Assembly: GCF_002746455.1 (NCBI RefSeq)
Contig: NZ_NWUW01000017.1
Span: 1-64,000 of the forward strand
Source of the DNA: Bacillus fungorum
Lineage (GTDB): Bacteria > Bacillota > Bacilli > Bacillales > Bacillaceae_G
DNA: 64,000 nt
Direction: 5' to 3'
This document shows, in pieces, positions 1-7,684 of the stretch (position 1 is the stretch's first letter; each line of letters opens with the position of its first letter). The notes beneath the pieces were generated by a model. That model did not search any database, was not told where the DNA came from, and saw nothing but the letters and a program-made list of their open reading frames with translations. A program made the position numbers and the translations under genes.

Positions 1-74
1 AAAAAAATCGCCTCTGCTTTCGTGTTTTTGTTGGTGTGGTTACTTACAATTATACAGGACAAGGCGATTTTTTT
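1..74. terminator. Long-loop inverted repeat, possible terminator
   Basis: An A-run plus TCGCCT at the left edge pairs with AGGCGA plus a T-run at 62-74, with about 47 nt between the arms. It could end a gene lying left of the window. The large loop makes this weak. Confidence 0.3.
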
Positions 75-81
75 GTGCAAA

Positions 82-134
82 AAAAGGGCTGCCCATAAGT
101 CGGTTTCACCGACTTATGGGACAGCCCCTTTTTC
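82..134 (-). terminator. Rho-independent terminator of the siderophore ABC operon
   Basis: A long, nearly perfect stem (GGGCTG-CCCATAAGTCGGT against its complement) with a small loop is followed on the minus strand by a T-run. It lies just beyond the stop codon of the ATPase gene. Confidence 0.85.
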
Positions 135-135
135 A

Positions 136-957
136 TTAACTCATTGCCTGAGCAACCTCTTTACGTACACGTCTTCCTTTTCCATGCGGAATACAAAGTG
201 GTGTCCCAAATAATGGATCCGTACTAATTTGACACTCCATTCGGAATACATCACGTACTAGCTTCTCATCCACTACTTCTTCCGGCTTACCTTGTGCATA
301 TATTTGTTTATCTTGAATGGCTACAATATTGTCTGCATAACGACATGCTAAATTTAAATCGTGTAATACCATAACAATTGTTCTTTGTTCTGTTTCATTT
401 AATTCGAATAATAAATCTAGCACTTCAATTTGGTGAGTCATATCTAAATATGTAGTAGGCTCATCCAGTAAAATAATATCTGTATCTTGTGCAAGCGTCA
501 TTGCAATCCAAGCACGTTGTCGTTGTCCACCTGAAAGAGCATGTACATCACGCTCAGCGAATTCTATCATACCTGTTGCTGCAAGGGCTTTTTGTACCAT
601 TTCTTCATCCTTTTCTGACCATTGCTTCAGCCACGTTTGATATGGATAACGTCCTTGCTTTACAAGTTGCAATACTGTAAGCCCTTCAGGTGCTTGCGGT
701 CCTTGCGGTAAAATTGCCATTTGACGAGCAATTTGCTTCGTTTGCATACTTTGAATGGCTTGATTATCTAACAAAATGTCACCAGTTGTTGGTTTTAATA
801 ATCTAGCTAGTGAACGTAATAAAGTTGATTTCCCGCAGCCGTTAGAACCGATAAAGATTGTAATTTCACCTTTTGGAATTTCTAAATTCAACTCATCAAT
901 AATAATTGTTTCACCATAAGACAACGTCAAACGTTTCGTCTCCAATGCTTTTTGCAT
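136..957 (-). CDS. Siderophore/ferric ABC transporter ATP-binding protein (FecE/YusV type)
   Basis: This is the cytoplasmic ATPase that powers uptake of a ferric siderophore through the two permeases encoded just upstream. In the 273-residue protein, Walker A (GSNGCGKST) lies at 37-45, the signature LSGGQ at 141-145, Walker B IILLDEP at 161-167, followed by a VLHDLNLA switch-histidine segment. These match the FecE/FhuC/YusV family in motif and length. I start at the ATG ending at 957 because AAGGGAG is 6 nt from it. The in-frame ATG at 963 touches the ribosome binding site. The gene is last in a permease-permease-ATPase operon. The substrate cannot be read from the sequence. Confidence 0.9.
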   Translation of the reverse strand: MQKALETKRLTLSYGETIIIDELNLEIPKGEITIFIGSNGCGKSTLLRSLARLLKPTTGDILLDNQAIQSMQTKQIARQMAILPQGPQAPEGLTVLQLVKQGRYPYQTWLKQWSEKDEEMVQKALAATGMIEFAERDVHALSGGQRQRAWIAMTLAQDTDIILLDEPTTYLDMTHQIEVLDLLFELNETEQRTIVMVLHDLNLACRYADNIVAIQDKQIYAQGKPEEVVDEKLVRDVFRMECQISTDPLFGTPLCIPHGKGRRVRKEVAQAMS

Positions 958-969
958 ATTCATCTCCCT

Positions 970-2028
970 TTATGAATTCCGACTTTTATAAAGTAAATAA
1001 ATAAAATAAGGTGCACCAATTGCTGATGTAAATACCCCTGCTGGAATTTCAAGTGGGGTAAAAACTGTACGCCCAATTAAATCTGCAGCAAGTACTAAAA
1101 TTGCACCAACAATAGCCGCAACTGGGAGTAATGCACCGTATAAAGAACCAACCAGTCTTCGTGAAATATGAGGTGCCATTAAACCAACAAATCCAATTAC
1201 TCCGGCGAAGGCAACTGCTCCCCCAATTAAAGCTGTACTAAGTAATAGCATGAATACGCGCGATTTCGTTAAAGGAACACCAAGTCCTACCGCAATATCA
1301 TCCCCTAGCTCTTGCGCATTTAAATGTCTAGCAGCTATAAATGATATTACCGTTAAAATGAGAACCCATGGCGCAAGCACCATAACGTTTTGCCATGAAG
1401 AACCGTAAACAGTACCAGTAATCCATACATTCGCTTGACTCGCTTGATAAATTGGTGCTAATAACATAAACAAAGTCGTCGCCGCTTTCGTTAATGCCCA
1501 AAATCCAACACCAATTAAAACAAGGCTAATCGGTGATAACCCGTCATTTCTCCATGCAAATAAATATACAAAAAACGCTACAATCGTTGCCCCAACAAAG
1601 GCTGCTAACGGCATATAATGAATGCTTACGGTTAGCGCATTATTTTTATCACTAAAGATAGCTAAAAATAATACAACTGCAACACTTGCACCACCTGTAA
1701 TCCCGATGATATCAGGAGAAGCCAGTGGATTTCGAACGAGACCTTGTAAAATACATCCTGCTACCGCAAGTGCAATTCCTACAAGAATGGCAATTAAAAT
1801 ACGAGGCATACGAAACTTATTTACAACCATATTTGACAGCGCATCGCCATTTCCAGTGATCGCTTGCCATACATCATAAGGAGCAATTTTCATGTCTCCC
1901 ATACCTGCACTCGCAAAAAATAATCCTATTAAAACAACTAGTAAACTGAATAAGACGAGACAAGCTCGTTTATACATTAAAAACGAGAGCCCGCCTTTTC
2001 CTATACGAAACGGAATATACTTCTTCAT
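970..2028 (-). CDS. Iron-siderophore ABC transporter permease (FecCD family), subunit 2
   Basis: This polytopic membrane protein of 352 residues belongs to the FecCD family and should form a heterodimeric channel with the upstream permease. It has the conserved cytoplasmic coupling region (GVIGFVGLMAPHISRRLVG, about residues 276-294) that contacts the ATPase, and the family motif RNPLASPDIIGI near residue 118. Its start codon overlaps the stop of the upstream permease by 4 nt (ATGA), which indicates translational coupling. The ATPase gene begins about 12 nt downstream. Transcription should come from the Fur-box promoter near 3.1 kb. Confidence 0.9.
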   Translation of the reverse strand: MKKYIPFRIGKGGLSFLMYKRACLVLFSLLVVLIGLFFASAGMGDMKIAPYDVWQAITGNGDALSNMVVNKFRMPRILIAILVGIALAVAGCILQGLVRNPLASPDIIGITGGASVAVVLFLAIFSDKNNALTVSIHYMPLAAFVGATIVAFFVYLFAWRNDGLSPISLVLIGVGFWALTKAATTLFMLLAPIYQASQANVWITGTVYGSSWQNVMVLAPWVLILTVISFIAARHLNAQELGDDIAVGLGVPLTKSRVFMLLLSTALIGGAVAFAGVIGFVGLMAPHISRRLVGSLYGALLPVAAIVGAILVLAADLIGRTVFTPLEIPAGVFTSAIGAPYFIYLLYKSRNS

Positions 2029-3029
2029 TTGCTAAGCCCTCTCTTACGTGCAATATAAATAAAGAATGGGGCCCCAATAAATGCTGTCATAACCCCTACT
2101 GGTACTTCTTGTGGCATAATGACATACCTTGCTGCTATATCAGCTAAAATTAATAGTATTGCACCTAACAAGCCGCTATAAGGTACTCTCCATCTGTGAT
2201 CGACCCCAACAAGAAATCTGGCAAAATGCGGGATAATAATTCCAATAAATCCAATTGGACCAGCAACCGCAACTGAACCACCAGACAACAGGACAATAAT
2301 AAGTAACACGAATGATTTCATTAAAATTGTTCGTTGTCCAAGCCCCTTCGCGACGTCTTCCCCCATCATCAATGTATTTACTTTCCCTGCCATCATAATA
2401 GATGCAATCCAGCCTATTAATAAATATGGGAATACAGATTGTAAAATTTCTAACTTTCTTCCTTGGACAGATCCAGCAAGCCAAAATAATACTTCTTCAA
2501 GCGCCTTTTCATTTAAAACAAGTAATCCTTGTATTGATGATGAAAATAACGCACTAATTGCGACCCCTGCTAATGTTAATTTAAGAGGCGTTGTCCCCTC
2601 TTTTCCTAAAGAACTAGAAGCAAATACAAGTACAGCTGCAACTGCTGCCCCTAAAAAGGCAATCCACGTGAAAGCTGATAATGACGTCACGGAAAAAATA
2701 ACAATTGCTACAACTATGAAGAAAGCAGCACCTGAATTTAATCCAATAAAATCTGGAGAAGCAAGTGGATTCTTCGTTAAAGTTTGCATAAGACAACCCG
2801 CAATGGCTAAACTAGCACCAACACTAGCTGCAATTAATGCCCTTGGTAGGCGTACATTTTGAATAATAATATGTTCATTGGAACCATTAAAATGAAAAAA
2901 AGCATCTAACGCTAATTTCCAGCTCGTATTTGTATATCCGAAAATAATACTTCCCCAAATACAAATAATAACTGCAATGATCCCAACAAATAATCCAATC
3001 CATTTTGCTTGATTTGTTTTTAATAACAT
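2025..3029 (-). CDS. Iron-siderophore ABC transporter permease (FecCD family), subunit 1
   Basis: This is a FecCD-family integral membrane permease of 334 residues, the first gene of the minus-strand half of the importer. KNPLASPDFIGL and the coupling segment GPIGFIGIIIPHFARFLVG are the family hallmarks. I place the start at the ATG ending at 3029, because AAGGGG lies 9 nt upstream. A TTG six codons earlier (3047) would contain that ribosome binding site within its own coding sequence. It overlaps the next permease by 4 nt and is divergent from the binding-protein gene across an intergenic region with a Fur box. Confidence 0.9.
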   Translation of the reverse strand: MLLKTNQAKWIGLFVGIIAVIICIWGSIIFGYTNTSWKLALDAFFHFNGSNEHIIIQNVRLPRALIAASVGASLAIAGCLMQTLTKNPLASPDFIGLNSGAAFFIVVAIVIFSVTSLSAFTWIAFLGAAVAAVLVFASSSLGKEGTTPLKLTLAGVAISALFSSSIQGLLVLNEKALEEVLFWLAGSVQGRKLEILQSVFPYLLIGWIASIMMAGKVNTLMMGEDVAKGLGQRTILMKSFVLLIIVLLSGGSVAVAGPIGFIGIIIPHFARFLVGVDHRWRVPYSGLLGAILLILADIAARYVIMPQEVPVGVMTAFIGAPFFIYIARKRGLSK

Positions 3030-3081
3030 GCAGCGTTTCCCCTTCAATGTATAATGATACGTTGTAAGTGTATTTCAACTT

Positions 3082-3117
3082 AATTCTCATTGTCAACGGA
3101 AATGAGAATTATTTTCA
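3082..3117. promoter_or_regulatory. Fur box between divergent iron-uptake genes
   Basis: TGAGAATTATTTTCA at 3103-3117 fits the 7-1-7 Fur consensus TGATAATNATTATCA with two changes. It overlaps a perfect 9-bp inverted repeat (AATTCTCAT at 3082-3090, ATGAGAATT at 3102-3110). The location between the permease operon and the lipoprotein gene suggests that one site represses both directions when iron is plentiful. Confidence 0.8.
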
Positions 3118-3200
3118 TCGTATATATTGACAATCAAAAGATAAAGGCTTAATATCATGCTTGCTATTGAAAAAACTTCTCAGTATGTAGGGGGTACATA

Positions 3201-4166
3201 ATGAAATTCATGCAAAAGAAATCGTTTACAGTATTTGTATTTTTACTAGCCTTTTCATTACTTTTAAGTGCTTGTGGAAAGTCAAATACGAAAGAAGAAA
3301 CAAAAGAGGATACGAAAAAAGAAATGTTTACTGTGGAACATGCAATGGGTAAAACAGAAGTTCCCGCTAATCCAAAACGTGTAGTTATTTTAACAAACGA
3401 AGGAACTGAAACTTTACTTGAACTAGGTGTGAAACCAGTTGGGGCTGTAAAATCTTGGACTGGTGATCCATGGTATCCACATATTAAAGATAAAATGAAA
3501 GATGTAAAAGTTGTTGGTGATGAAGGACAAGTGAACGTAGAAACAATCGCTTCTTTAAAACCAGACTTGATTATCGGTAACAAAATGCGTCACGAAAAAG
3601 TGTACGAGCAACTAAAAGCAATTGCACCTACTGTGTTCTCTGAAACATTACGTGGTGAATGGAAAGATAACTTCAAATTTTATGCAAAAGCATTGAATAA
3701 AGAAAAAGAAGGTCAAAAGGTTTTAGCTGGTTACGATAAACGTATGAAAGATTTAAAAGCCAAACTAGGTGATAAAGTAAATCAAGAAATCTCTATGGTC
3801 CGCTTCATGCCTGGTGATGTTCGCATTTATCATGGTGATACATTCTCTGGTGTTATTTTAAAAGAACTTGGATTTAAACGTCCTGGCGATCAAAATAAAG
3901 ATGACTTCGCAGAGCGTAACGTATCTAAAGAACGTATTTCTGCAATGGATGGCGATGTATTATTCTACTTCACATTCGATAAGGGAAATGAGAAAAAAGG
4001 CTCTGAATTAGAAAAAGAATATATCAATGATCCGCTATTTAAAAATTTAAATGCAGTAAAAAATGGAAAAGCATACAAAGTTGACGACGTTATTTGGAAT
4101 ACAGCTGGTGGTGTAATGGCTGCTAACCTACTATTAGATGATATCGAAAAACGCTTTGTTAAATAA
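3201..4166 (+). CDS. Siderophore-binding lipoprotein of the iron ABC transporter
   Basis: This 321-residue surface lipoprotein should capture a ferric siderophore for the divergent FecCD permeases. A signal peptide with lipobox LLSAC (lipidated Cys 25) precedes a type III periplasmic-binding fold (PF01497 type). The family pattern NPKRVVIL...ETLLELGVKPVGAV is visible at about residues 55-85, and ASLKPDLIIG around 114-123. It resembles the YfmC/YfiY group that handles citrate or hydroxamate siderophores, but the ligand cannot be decided here. AGGGGG lies 9 nt before the ATG. A strong terminator follows the stop codon. Confidence 0.88.
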   Translation: MKFMQKKSFTVFVFLLAFSLLLSACGKSNTKEETKEDTKKEMFTVEHAMGKTEVPANPKRVVILTNEGTETLLELGVKPVGAVKSWTGDPWYPHIKDKMKDVKVVGDEGQVNVETIASLKPDLIIGNKMRHEKVYEQLKAIAPTVFSETLRGEWKDNFKFYAKALNKEKEGQKVLAGYDKRMKDLKAKLGDKVNQEISMVRFMPGDVRIYHGDTFSGVILKELGFKRPGDQNKDDFAERNVSKERISAMDGDVLFYFTFDKGNEKKGSELEKEYINDPLFKNLNAVKNGKAYKVDDVIWNTAGGVMAANLLLDDIEKRFVK

Positions 4167-4177
4167 TATTTCCCTAG

Positions 4178-4210
4178 ACAACTCCTTCCAACAGAAGGAG
4201 TTGTTTTTTC
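4178..4210 (+). terminator. Terminator after the siderophore-binding protein gene
   Basis: CAACTCCTT / AAGGAGTTG stem with a 7-nt loop, followed by TTTTTT. Confidence 0.88.
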
Positions 4211-4547
4211 AATTCACTTAAATGTCACATTATTTCATTTTGTATTTTTATTCCCAATATGTTATATTATAAAAGTAAATAGAATGTATTTTCTTTATAT
4301 CAGAATAAATGTTTTAATCTAAATTTTCTGATTAATCACTATTTTATTTTCTTTTAGAATTCAATTATTACATTTGAAAACGCTTATCATCTCTTTTTTA
4401 GGGTAAAATACAGTAACGGTCGAAGTAAAATAGAATTTTTTTAGAAATTTTCTTTCTATTTCCATATAATTCTATTGACTTCTAAATATTTTGTAAATTA
4501 AAATGATTACATAAATATCCGTTATACAGGATTAGGGGGAAACAAAA
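4211..4547 (+). other. AT-rich intergenic region, peptide transporter promoter region
   Basis: About 340 bp without an ORF. It must hold the promoter of the downstream POT transporter. A TGAAAACGCTTATCA sequence at 4375-4389 resembles half of a CcpA cre site but is one base too long for the consensus. No other clear element was seen. Confidence 0.4.
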
Positions 4548-5933
4548 ATGGATGCAGCTTTAAAATTAGAAAAAGCTGGAGAGCAACAATCACCAAAAAA
4601 ACATCCACCAGGGTTGTACTTGTTGTTCTTAACAGAAATGTGGGAAAGATTTAGTTATTATGGAATGCGTGGCCTTTTAGTTCTTTATTTAACAACTGCT
4701 GCTGTTAGTGGCGGGTTAGGATTTGATAAGGCAGTCGCAGTGCAATTATATGGTACTTTTACAGCGGCAGTATATTTCATGCCTATTATCGGCGGATGGC
4801 TAACGGATCATTATATCACAAGACGTCATGCCATTACTCTCGGCGGAATTATTATGGCAATCGGCAACTTTGTACTATTCTCAATGAATACAAAAACAGG
4901 ACTATTCCTTGGATTAATACTATTAGTTATTGGTAATGGATTCTTCAAACCAAATATTTCTACACTGTTAGGTGAATTGTATGGTGAAAATGACTCACGT
5001 CGTGACAGTGCATTTACTATCTTCTATATGGGTATTAACGTAGGTGCTTTCTTCGCTCCACTTATTTGTGGATTTTTAGCAGAAGATTTCTTTAAAACAA
5101 GCGCTAATGGCGTTATTGTAATGGGATATAAATACGGATTCTTAGCGGCTTGTATCGGTATGATTATTGGACAAATTGTTTTCAACTTATTAGCTCCTCG
5201 TTACCTTGGTAAAGCAGGAACAACAGTTGTCGGTAAAAAATCAAAAAATCAACCTGTAATCGAAAAGAAACCTTTAACAAAACAAGAGAAAAATCGCACT
5301 TGGGCAATTGTAATTTTAACTTGTTTCGTAGTATTCTTCTGGGCAGGATTTGAACAAGCTGGTAGTTCTTTAACACTCTATACAAATAAATTTGTTGATC
5401 GTACAATTTTCGGATGGGAAGTTCCAACCTCTTGGTTCCAATCAGTTAACCCAGCATTCATCGTACTACTTGCACCATTCGTATCTATGTTATGGTTAAA
5501 ACTTTCTAAAACAAAACGCGGTGATTTAAAAGTGCCAACAAAAATGGCATTAGGTATGATTTTACTAGGCATAGGTTACCTTGTTTTAACATTAGCAGTT
5601 CTAAAAACTGGAAGTAGTGAAGCAGATATAACTGTAAAAGCGAACTTATTATTCATCGTTATCACTTATCTCTTCCATACAATTGGTGAGTTATTCTTAT
5701 CACCAATCGGTCTATCAATGGTAAGTGCAATTGCACCTGTTAAATTAGCATCATTACTAATGGGGGTATGGTTAGCTGGTACGGGTATGGCTAACTGGTT
5801 AGCTGGTAAACTTGCTTCCTTTACACAATCATTAGGATACCTTGAGGTATTTGCAAGTATCGGCATTATCGTTATCGTTTTAGGACTTGTACTCCTTCTC
5901 TTCTCTAAAAAAGTTTCAAGTATGATGGAATAA
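4548..5933 (+). CDS. Proton-dependent di-/tripeptide transporter (POT/PTR2 family)
   Basis: This 461-residue membrane protein with about 12-14 helices is a proton-coupled oligopeptide importer of the DtpT type. The family signatures are present: EMWERFSYYGMRGLLVLYL near residues 29-47 (the ExxER motif for proton coupling) and FYMGINVGAFFAPLICGFL near 159-177. Length is typical of the bacterial family. AGGGGG lies 8 nt before the ATG. It is monocistronic, with its own 5' region and a terminator shared with sspH on the other strand. Confidence 0.92.
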   Translation: MDAALKLEKAGEQQSPKKHPPGLYLLFLTEMWERFSYYGMRGLLVLYLTTAAVSGGLGFDKAVAVQLYGTFTAAVYFMPIIGGWLTDHYITRRHAITLGGIIMAIGNFVLFSMNTKTGLFLGLILLVIGNGFFKPNISTLLGELYGENDSRRDSAFTIFYMGINVGAFFAPLICGFLAEDFFKTSANGVIVMGYKYGFLAACIGMIIGQIVFNLLAPRYLGKAGTTVVGKKSKNQPVIEKKPLTKQEKNRTWAIVILTCFVVFFWAGFEQAGSSLTLYTNKFVDRTIFGWEVPTSWFQSVNPAFIVLLAPFVSMLWLKLSKTKRGDLKVPTKMALGMILLGIGYLVLTLAVLKTGSSEADITVKANLLFIVITYLFHTIGELFLSPIGLSMVSAIAPVKLASLLMGVWLAGTGMANWLAGKLASFTQSLGYLEVFASIGIIVIVLGLVLLLFSKKVSSMME

Positions 5934-5937
5934 CACC

Positions 5938-5972
5938 AAAAGACGCTTCTACAAGTAGAAGCGTCTTTTCTA
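5938..5972. terminator. Bidirectional terminator between the POT transporter and sspH
   Basis: AGACGCTTCT acaagt AGAAGCGTCT hairpin with a T-run on the plus side and A residues on the other side. Confidence 0.85.
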
Positions 5973-6152
5973 TTACTTCTCCTCTAAAGCCGTCACGTTT
6001 ACGTGAACGCTTTCTCCAGGATTAGATACATCATACACTTGAGCAACCCCACTCTGCTCGTCACAGCTCTCAATCCATACTGGTACGCCCTCATATGTAA
6101 CGTCGATTCTACTTGAAGAAGATAAAATTTGTTTCACACGTTTTACATCCAT
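5973..6152 (-). CDS. sspH: Small acid-soluble spore protein H (SspH)
   Basis: This 59-residue protein belongs to the minor SASP H family, a component of the dormant spore made in the forespore. It begins [13 protein letters not shown] and contains the family-like YEGVPVWIE and GVAQVYDV segments. I start at the ATG ending at 6152, because GGAGG lies 9 nt upstream and the family starts here. A longer frame reaching 6221 would add a lysine/arginine-rich extension absent from the family. Forespore (sigma G) transcription is expected from the family, but I did not identify the promoter. Confidence 0.88.
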
Positions 6153-6297
6153 TCTACTATCCCTCCTTTTACTTACTACACTCCTTTCTATCTTTTCTTT
6201 TCCTTTTAGAATATATTCCATATAGCAACATTTTAATGGTTAGCCTTTTTTTCCTTACATATTAACATTCTTTCTCATATTACCTTTCTGACAAATA

Positions 6298-6328
6298 AAA
6301 AAAGACGTATATCCCACACGCCTTTTTC
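6298..6328 (-). terminator. Terminator of the ArsR-family gene
   Basis: On the minus strand AAGGCGT pairs with ACGTCTT (one G-U pair), followed by a run of T. Confidence 0.6.
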
Positions 6329-6343
6329 CATAATATTCAAATT

Positions 6344-6631
6344 TTAAGAAAATAATGTTCTTACAACTTCACTTACTTTATCATTATGAATTTGATAATA
6401 CACTTCTAGTCCTCGTCTTTCAAAGCGCACTACTTTATTTTGTTTTAATTTCGTTAAATGTTGCGAAACCGTTGATTGTGGGATTTCTAATACTTCCTGT
6501 AATTGTGTTACATTACATGTTCCACGTTGCATTAGTTCCATTACTAGACGTAAACGTAACGGATGCGCTAACGCTCTTAACATTTGTACATCTTCTTCTG
6601 AAATACGACATTCGAATTGATTTTGGCTCAT
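6344..6631 (-). CDS. ArsR-family winged-helix transcriptional regulator
   Basis: A 95-residue small DNA-binding protein of the ArsR/SmtB (HTH_5) family. ALAHPLRLRLVMELMQRG at 19-36 leads into the recognition helix region EIPQSTVSQHLTKLKQNKVV at about 49-68, then a beta wing RRGLEVYYQI. The CVCD metal-binding motif of CadC and ArsR is missing. A single Cys lies near the N-terminus (C8) and another at residue 39. This may be a redox or non-metal sensor. It stands alone, so the target is not evident. The 1-kb region upstream contains no gene it would obviously control. Confidence 0.85.
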   Translation of the reverse strand: MSQNQFECRISEEDVQMLRALAHPLRLRLVMELMQRGTCNVTQLQEVLEIPQSTVSQHLTKLKQNKVVRFERRGLEVYYQIHNDKVSEVVRTLFS

Positions 6632-7039
6632 AAAGTTCCCCTCATTTTCGTTTTTATGTTCTTTTTATTTATTTATATATCTGTTCTTATATTTCCTGTT
6701 ACGACATAACTTTATCAACCTATAAAGCCGAAAAATTTTTCCATCTTTATCAGCAAAAATTCAGGAAAAAATCCTTGCTGATTTTGAATATTATACTATA
6801 TGATATAACGAAAAAGCAAAATAATGGCCTACGAATACTTTGCTTGCAAACGTTGTTTTATCAGGCTTTTTGTTATATTTTCACCTTATTGAAATGCACA
6901 GTAATGGTATTGTAAAATACCGTCTATAATTGATAACCTATCGTAATGTAGTTGAACTATACTTAACCTCTTTGTTACGCTAAAAGGAATTTTCAGTAAA
7001 AAAAGATACCGTAACATTAAAAATTAGCTTATCGCTTTT

Positions 7040-7196
7040 TTTATCCCGCTTTAATGGGCAGTAAGACCCCCATCTCAAAATTCAGCGAAAGCAAAGAATC
7101 TAGGTGGGGGATCAACTGCCCATAAAAGTCCGATTGGTTCAACTAATAATCAGTGGGGGATGAAGAAAACCCCCACTGATTAAAGTTTCACTTTAT
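7040..7196 (-). repeat. bcr1 repeat element (complete)
   Basis: Read on the minus strand, the element begins GTGAAACTTTAATCAGTGGGG, runs through paired hairpins (CAGTGGGGG / CCCCCACTG, GGGCAGT / ACTGCCC) and ends at GCGGG. The pentamer TTTAT flanks both ends on the plus strand (7040-7044 and 7192-7196), giving a 147-bp body. This matches the B. cereus group repeat bcr1, a roughly 155-bp mobile, structured element with TTTAT flanks, as I remember it from the literature. Confidence 0.9.
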
Positions 7197-7478
7197 TCAT
7201 ATTCAATAGCTTGGACTGTGATGGAATACTTCCTATTAAATGTATTTACTGTCCCTCTCTGACTTGGTCAAATGTGACAAGCTGTACCACCTAGCAAATA
7301 TTAAATACTTCAACTTCCTTTAATAATCGATACAAATCCGGCCTCTAATATAGAACTATAGAATCAATAATGTATGAACAACTAAAAGAAAAGAATATGC
7401 AAATAATTTATCCTGCTATTTGTGGACAATAAGGATCCTATTTCAAATTTTGGCGAATGCTTTATAAGGTTTAACTTT

Positions 7479-7515
7479 AAAAAGCACACTCAACTTTATT
7501 TGAATGTGCTTTTTG
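7479..7515 (+). terminator. Orphan terminator upstream of lctP
   Basis: AAAAGCACACTCAA pairs with TTGAATGTGCTTTT with one mismatch, followed by T residues. No intact gene precedes it on this strand. Confidence 0.7.
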
Positions 7516-7576
7516 TCTACTTTATGAACAAAGCATTTCTTTTAACACTATTATGGAATAATTATACTTTTTTACG

Positions 7577-7605
7577 TTGACAATAGTGTTGAAGGAGAAT
7601 ATACT
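7577..7605 (+). promoter_or_regulatory. Sigma-A promoter of L-lactate permease
   Basis: Consensus -35 TTGACA at 7577-7582, a 17-bp spacer, and -10 TATACT at 7600-7605. The start of transcription should fall just before the Rex boxes. Confidence 0.85.
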
Positions 7606-7620
7606 AAGCATGTAAGTTGA

Positions 7621-7659
7621 TTGTGAATTGTTTCACAAATAATGTGAATTTCTTCACAT
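7621..7659 (+). promoter_or_regulatory. Two tandem Rex boxes upstream of L-lactate permease
   Basis: TTGTGAATTGTTTCACAA (7621-7638) matches the Rex consensus TTGTGAAN4TTCACAA exactly. A second 18-bp palindrome, ATGTGAATTTCTTCACAT (7642-7659), differs at its outer base pair. Their centres are 21 bp apart and both lie downstream of the -10 box, a roadblock position. Repression would be relieved at high NADH. Confidence 0.85.
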
Positions 7660-7684
7660 AAAATAGATAGGAGTTGTCATTATT

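Larger units (their letters stand above)
6632..7684. other. 1-kb gene-free region with bcr1 and the lctP promoter
   Basis: No ORF of convincing length exists here. The stretch contains a hairpin (TCAGCAA at about 6750 pairing with TTGCTGA near 6775), a complete bcr1 repeat, an orphan terminator at 7479-7515, and the lctP promoter with Rex boxes. The part between about 7200 and 7480 has no recognisable gene; its terminator may mark the end of a decayed gene. Confidence 0.5.

Noticed and set aside
1622..1879. Open frames lying antisense or in other frames inside real genes (for example 1622-1879, 25222-25737, 34107-34706, 59855-60259)
   Set aside because: They lie fully within well-supported genes, lack ribosome binding sites and have no family-like composition.
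4375..4389. cre site upstream of the POT transporter
   Set aside because: TGAAAACGCTTATCA has one extra base between the half-sites and fails the right-hand part of the consensus.
7380..7440. 20-codon ORF starting ATGTATGAACAACTA near 7372
   Set aside because: No ribosome binding site, no paralogue and no promoter could be identified; it may be part of a decayed gene.
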